From positions 12,214,001 to 12,278,000 of the forward strand of contig OZ020244.1 in NCBI GenBank assembly GCA_963971285.1: DNA of 64,000 nucleotides, written 5' to 3'. Position 1 is the first letter of the stretch. Each line of letters begins with the position of its first letter. A program made the translations under genes and the position numbers. This document shows, one piece after another, positions 61,001 to 64,000 of this stretch. The notes below the pieces were generated by a model, which saw only the letters and a program-made list of their open reading frames with translations, searched no databases and was not told where the DNA came from. The DNA is from Astropecten irregularis. Taxonomy: Eukaryota > Echinodermata > Asteroidea > Paxillosida > Astropectinidae.

Positions 61001-61150
61001 TTCGGCACACATCCGCACTATAGGGACTTTGTTTTGACCAAGTTTGGCTGATATTGGCTGTTTAAAACTAAACAAAGTGGGGTGTAGAAAGTCTGTGCAC
61101 AAGCCTATGACAGAACAAAAAGAAAAGCTTTTCGCTTCCGCGAAAAAGCC
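52076..61150 (+). repeat. 8-monomer higher-order repeat, unit B, expanded to 10 monomers (9,075 bp)
   Basis: Monomers 48-57 repeat the series of unit A. Offsets of 7,257 bp hold for CGGTACAC (46487 to 53744), GGTCCT (47710 to 54967), the first GACCATCGG (49714 to 56971) and GTTGTGACC (51052 to 58309). Two additional 909-bp monomers then follow before the series closes, adding 1,818 bp. The additional pair includes the chimeric monomer at 58429. Confidence 0.9.
58429..59337 (+). repeat. Chimeric monomer (crossover footprint)
   Basis: Monomer 55 begins with CTTACAAA (58463), a marker of the last monomer of the 8-mer, which is always 904 bp there. Yet it continues with the 909 marker (about 58548) and GACCATCGG (58789), which belong to the sixth and seventh monomers. 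The switch lies between these markers. Unequal crossover between types 8 and 6 would produce this order and the additional 1,818 bp. Confidence 0.8.
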
Positions 61151-63872
61151 ACAAATACAAGTTTTCGAACGTTGAGGGCGTCTTACCAATTTTCGTTTGC
61201 AGTCCGGAGAAGACTTGCCGGCGTGCATTTTCTGAACAAGTCATGCAACGCAGGGCTCCCCAAATGCCTTGAAATGAAATATGTTTAGGGTATACACAAA
61301 ATGTATGAGCTGGCGAACAGAATTGGGCCTATATGCAAGTCTTGTCCCGGTAATGAAGATGCGCGCATACCGTAAAGTTAGAATTTGCTAGAGATAAAGA
61401 AAGCTTACAATTTTCATAAAATCGTAAAAAATTCAATCAAGATGCCGTCGTGTCGCCGTTTCACATTTAGCATCCCGGACACACATACTTAATACCCACT
61501 AATTTTTATGACGATCGGACAATGTCTTCATGACGATCGGCCTATCGGCTATTGTGTTACCAAAATCTCATTTTGATGACTTATGATGACGTCACAGTAT
61601 TTTGCTCCGAAAATGTTGATCTCTGTTGCACATTTAAGAATTACAAAAAGAATTTTAAAGATACCATCTTTCGTTCACTAGTTATCGTTAAAATAACTTT
61701 AATGACCCAAATATTCAATAAATCATAAGAAATCGGAGGATGACGTCATGATGACGTCATTGCAATTTTTTGATATAACACTTCCCGACTTAGACACGTA
61801 CCAAGTTTCCACTCAGTCGAACCAAGGGTTCGCTCATAATTGGCATGCGAAGTTTGGCCATTTATGGCACTGTCACGTGACCCATGATGACGTCATGATG
61901 ACGAAATTGTTCGGCACACATCCGCACTATAGGGACTTTGTTTTGACCAAGTTTGGCTGATATTGGCTGTTTAAAACTAAACAAAGTGGGGTGTAGAAAG
62001 TCTGTGCACAAGCCTATGACAGAACAAAAAGAAAAGCTTTTCGCTTCCGCGAAAAAGCCAAAAATACAAGTTTTCGAACGTTGAGGGCGTCTTACAAATT
62101 TTCGTTTGCAGTCCGGAGAAGACTTGCCGGCGTGCATTTTCTGAACAAGTCATGCAACGCAGGGCTCCCCAAATGCCTTGTATTATGTTTAGGGTATACA
62201 CAAAATGTATGAGCTGGCGAACAGAATTGGGCCTATATGCAAGTCTTGTCCCGGTAATGAAGATGCGCGCATACCGTAAAGTTAGAATTTGCTAGAGATA
62301 AAGAAAGCTTACAATTTTCATAAAATCGTAAAAAATTCAATCAAGATGCCGTCGTGTCGCCGTTTCACATTTAGCACCCCGGACACACATACTTAATACC
62401 CACTAATTTTCATGACGATCGGACAATGTCTTCATGACGATCGGCCTATCGGCTATTGTGTTACCAAAATCTCATTTTGATGACTTATGATGACGTCACA
62501 GTATTTTGCTCCGAAAATGTTGATCTCTGTTGCACATTTAAGAATTACAAAAAGAATTTTAAAGATACCATCTTTCGTTCACTAGTTATCGTTAAAATAA
62601 CTTTAATGACCCAAATATTCAATAAATCATAAGAAATCGGAGGATGACGTCATGATGACGTCATTGCAATTTTTTGATATAACACTTCCCGACTTAGACA
62701 CGTACCAAGTTTCCACTCAGTCGAACCAAGGGTTCGCTCATAATTGGCATGCGAAGTTTGGCCATTTATGGCACTGTCACGTGACCCATGATGACGTCAT
62801 GATGACGAAATTGTTCGGCACACATCCGCACTATAGGGACTTTGTTTTGACCAAGTTTGGCTGATATTGGCTGTTTAAAACTAAACAAAGTGGGGTGTAG
62901 AAAGTCTGTGCACAAGCCTATGACAGAACAAAAAGAAAAGCTTTTCGCTTCCGCGAAAAAGCCACAAATACAAGTTTTCGAACGTTGAGGGCGTCTTACC
63001 AATTTTCGTTTGCAGTCCGGAGAAGACTTGCCGGCGTGCATTTTCTGAACAAGTCATGCAACGCAGGGCTCCCCAAATGCCTTGAAATGAAATATGTTTA
63101 GGGTATACACAAAATGTATGAGCTGGCGAACAGAATTGGGCCTATATGCAAGTCTTGTCCCGGTAATGAAGATGCGCGCATACCGTAAAGTTAGAATTTG
63201 CTAGAGATAAAGAAAGCTTACAATTTTCATAAAATCGTAAAAAATTCAATCAAGATGCCGTCGTGTCGCCGTTTCACATTTAGCATCCCGGACACACATA
63301 CTTAATACCCACTAATTTTTATGACGATCGGACAATGTCTTCATGACGATCGGCCTATCGGCTATTGTGTTACCAAAATCTCATTTTGATGACTTATGAT
63401 GACGTCACAGTATTTTGCTCCGAAAATGTTGATCTCTGTTGCACATTTAAGAATTACAAAAAGAATTTTAAAGATACCATCTTTCGTTCACTAGTTATCG
63501 TTAAAATAACTTTAATGACCCAAATATTCAATAAATCATAAGAAATCGGAGGATGACGTCATGATGACGTCATTGCAATTTTTTGATATAACACTTCCCG
63601 ACTTAGACACGTACCAAGTTTCCACTCAGTCGAACCAAGGGTTCGCTCATAATTGGCATGCGAAGTTTGGCCATTTATGGCACTGTCACGTGACCCATGA
63701 TGACGTCATGATGACGAAATTGTTCGGCACACATCCGCACTATAGGGACTTTGTTTTGACCAAGTTTGGCTGATATTGGCTGTTTAAAACTAAACAAAGT
63801 GGGGTGTAGAAAGTCTGTGCACAAGCCTATGACAGAACAAAAAGAAAAGCTTTTCGCTTCCGCGAAAAAGCC
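60247..63872 (+). repeat. Dimeric higher-order repeat, 1,813 bp, two copies
   Basis: Monomers 57-58 and 59-60 alternate CTTACAAA/904 and ACAAATAC/909, and the partial monomer at 63873 starts a third round with CTTACAAA and the 904 marker. Monomer 59 has a private TAGCACCCC change (62377). This is the youngest-looking expansion in the window. Confidence 0.8.
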
Positions 63873-64000
63873 AAAAATACAAGTTTTCGAACGTTGAGGG
63901 CGTCTTACAAATTTTCGTTTGCAGTCCGGAGAAGACTTGCCGGCGTGCATTTTCTGAACAAGTCATGCAACGCAGGGCTCCCCAAATGCCTTGTATTATG
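63873..64000 (+). repeat. Partial monomer 61 at the window edge
   Basis: It starts at AAAAATACAAG, has CTTACAAA, and ends in GTATTATG (904 type). The array continues beyond the window. Confidence 0.9.

Larger units (their letters stand above)
9450..64000 (+). repeat. Satellite array, 904/909-bp monomers, 60 complete plus one partial
   Basis: One sequence recurs head to tail without interruption to the window edge. Phased at AAAAATACAAG after the terminal hairpin, monomers 2-60 are 904 bp (25) or 909 bp (34). The length difference is a 5-bp indel after GCCTTG (GAAATGAAATATG in the 909 type, GTATTATG in the 904 type). Substitutions between monomers are few per unit, so homogenisation is strong. 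Each monomer has four TGACGTCA palindromes, one GTCACGTGAC, and a terminal hairpin. There is no gene, no insertion of other DNA and no inversion. The true length is unknown because the array runs off the window. Confidence 0.97.

Noticed and set aside
9450..64000. CRISPR array or tandem gene family as explanation of the repetition
   Set aside because: Units are about 0.9 kb, contiguous, without spacers, and carry no supported gene; this is a eukaryotic satellite.

Overview
The window is nuclear DNA from an animal, not a prokaryote. The first 5.2 kb contains short exons with GT/AG splice sites on the minus strand, an AATAAA signal overlapping a stop codon, a palindromic element carrying a tRNA-like head, a MITE whose ends begin GGGGCCAATTT, and several minisatellites. 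The MITE ends and the repeat load remind me of marine invertebrates such as echinoderms or other non-vertebrate deuterostomes, but that is recollection and the species is not established.

Layout. 1-1996: degenerate AT-rich repeats of about 110-145 bp, with a 0.5-kb block duplicated at an offset of 1,284 bp and a stray copy of a coding terminal exon placed between perfect 55-bp direct repeats. 2092-5187: the 3' end of one minus-strand gene, which long open frames do not reveal. Its exons, in transcript order, are 5134-5187, then three copies of a 135-bp exon (4731-4865, 3782-3916, 2855-2989), then a terminal exon 2092-2309 encoding a Myb/SANT-like C-terminal domain. All joins are in phase 1. 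The introns hold AGAGC-type minisatellites, a MITE and a 291-bp palindrome with a tRNA-like core. 5216-8130: three head-to-tail copies of a roughly 1-kb element with internal 129-bp repeats, plus the start of a fourth. 8313-8740: short degenerate repeats. 8741-9449: nothing recognisable.

9450-64000 (still running at the window edge): one satellite array of 60 complete monomers plus a partial one, all in the same orientation. Apart from the first monomer (917 bp), monomers are either 904 bp (25 copies) or 909 bp (34 copies); the types differ by a 5-bp indel. Marker variants show nested higher-order repeats: 4-mers of 3,616 bp and 3,631 bp, an 8-mer of 7,257 bp, and dimers of 1,813 bp. A 2-monomer expansion includes a chimeric monomer whose junction maps to an interval of about 85 bp.

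How the parts relate. The last ~200 bp of each satellite monomer resembles the 3' end of the 5.2-8.1 kb elements. Both contain GTCACGTGAC, six bases, then TGACGTCA; both have a tail that in one element copy and every monomer ends with the same GC-capped hairpin. The array also starts right at that hairpin boundary. I infer that the satellite is an amplified member of a dispersed-element family, possibly one with rolling-circle-type ends. The array carries about 240 palindromic CRE sites (TGACGTCA). Because the gene's upstream exons are not seen, the satellite may lie inside one of its introns or just upstream of it. No protein-coding gene is supported between 5188 and 64000.
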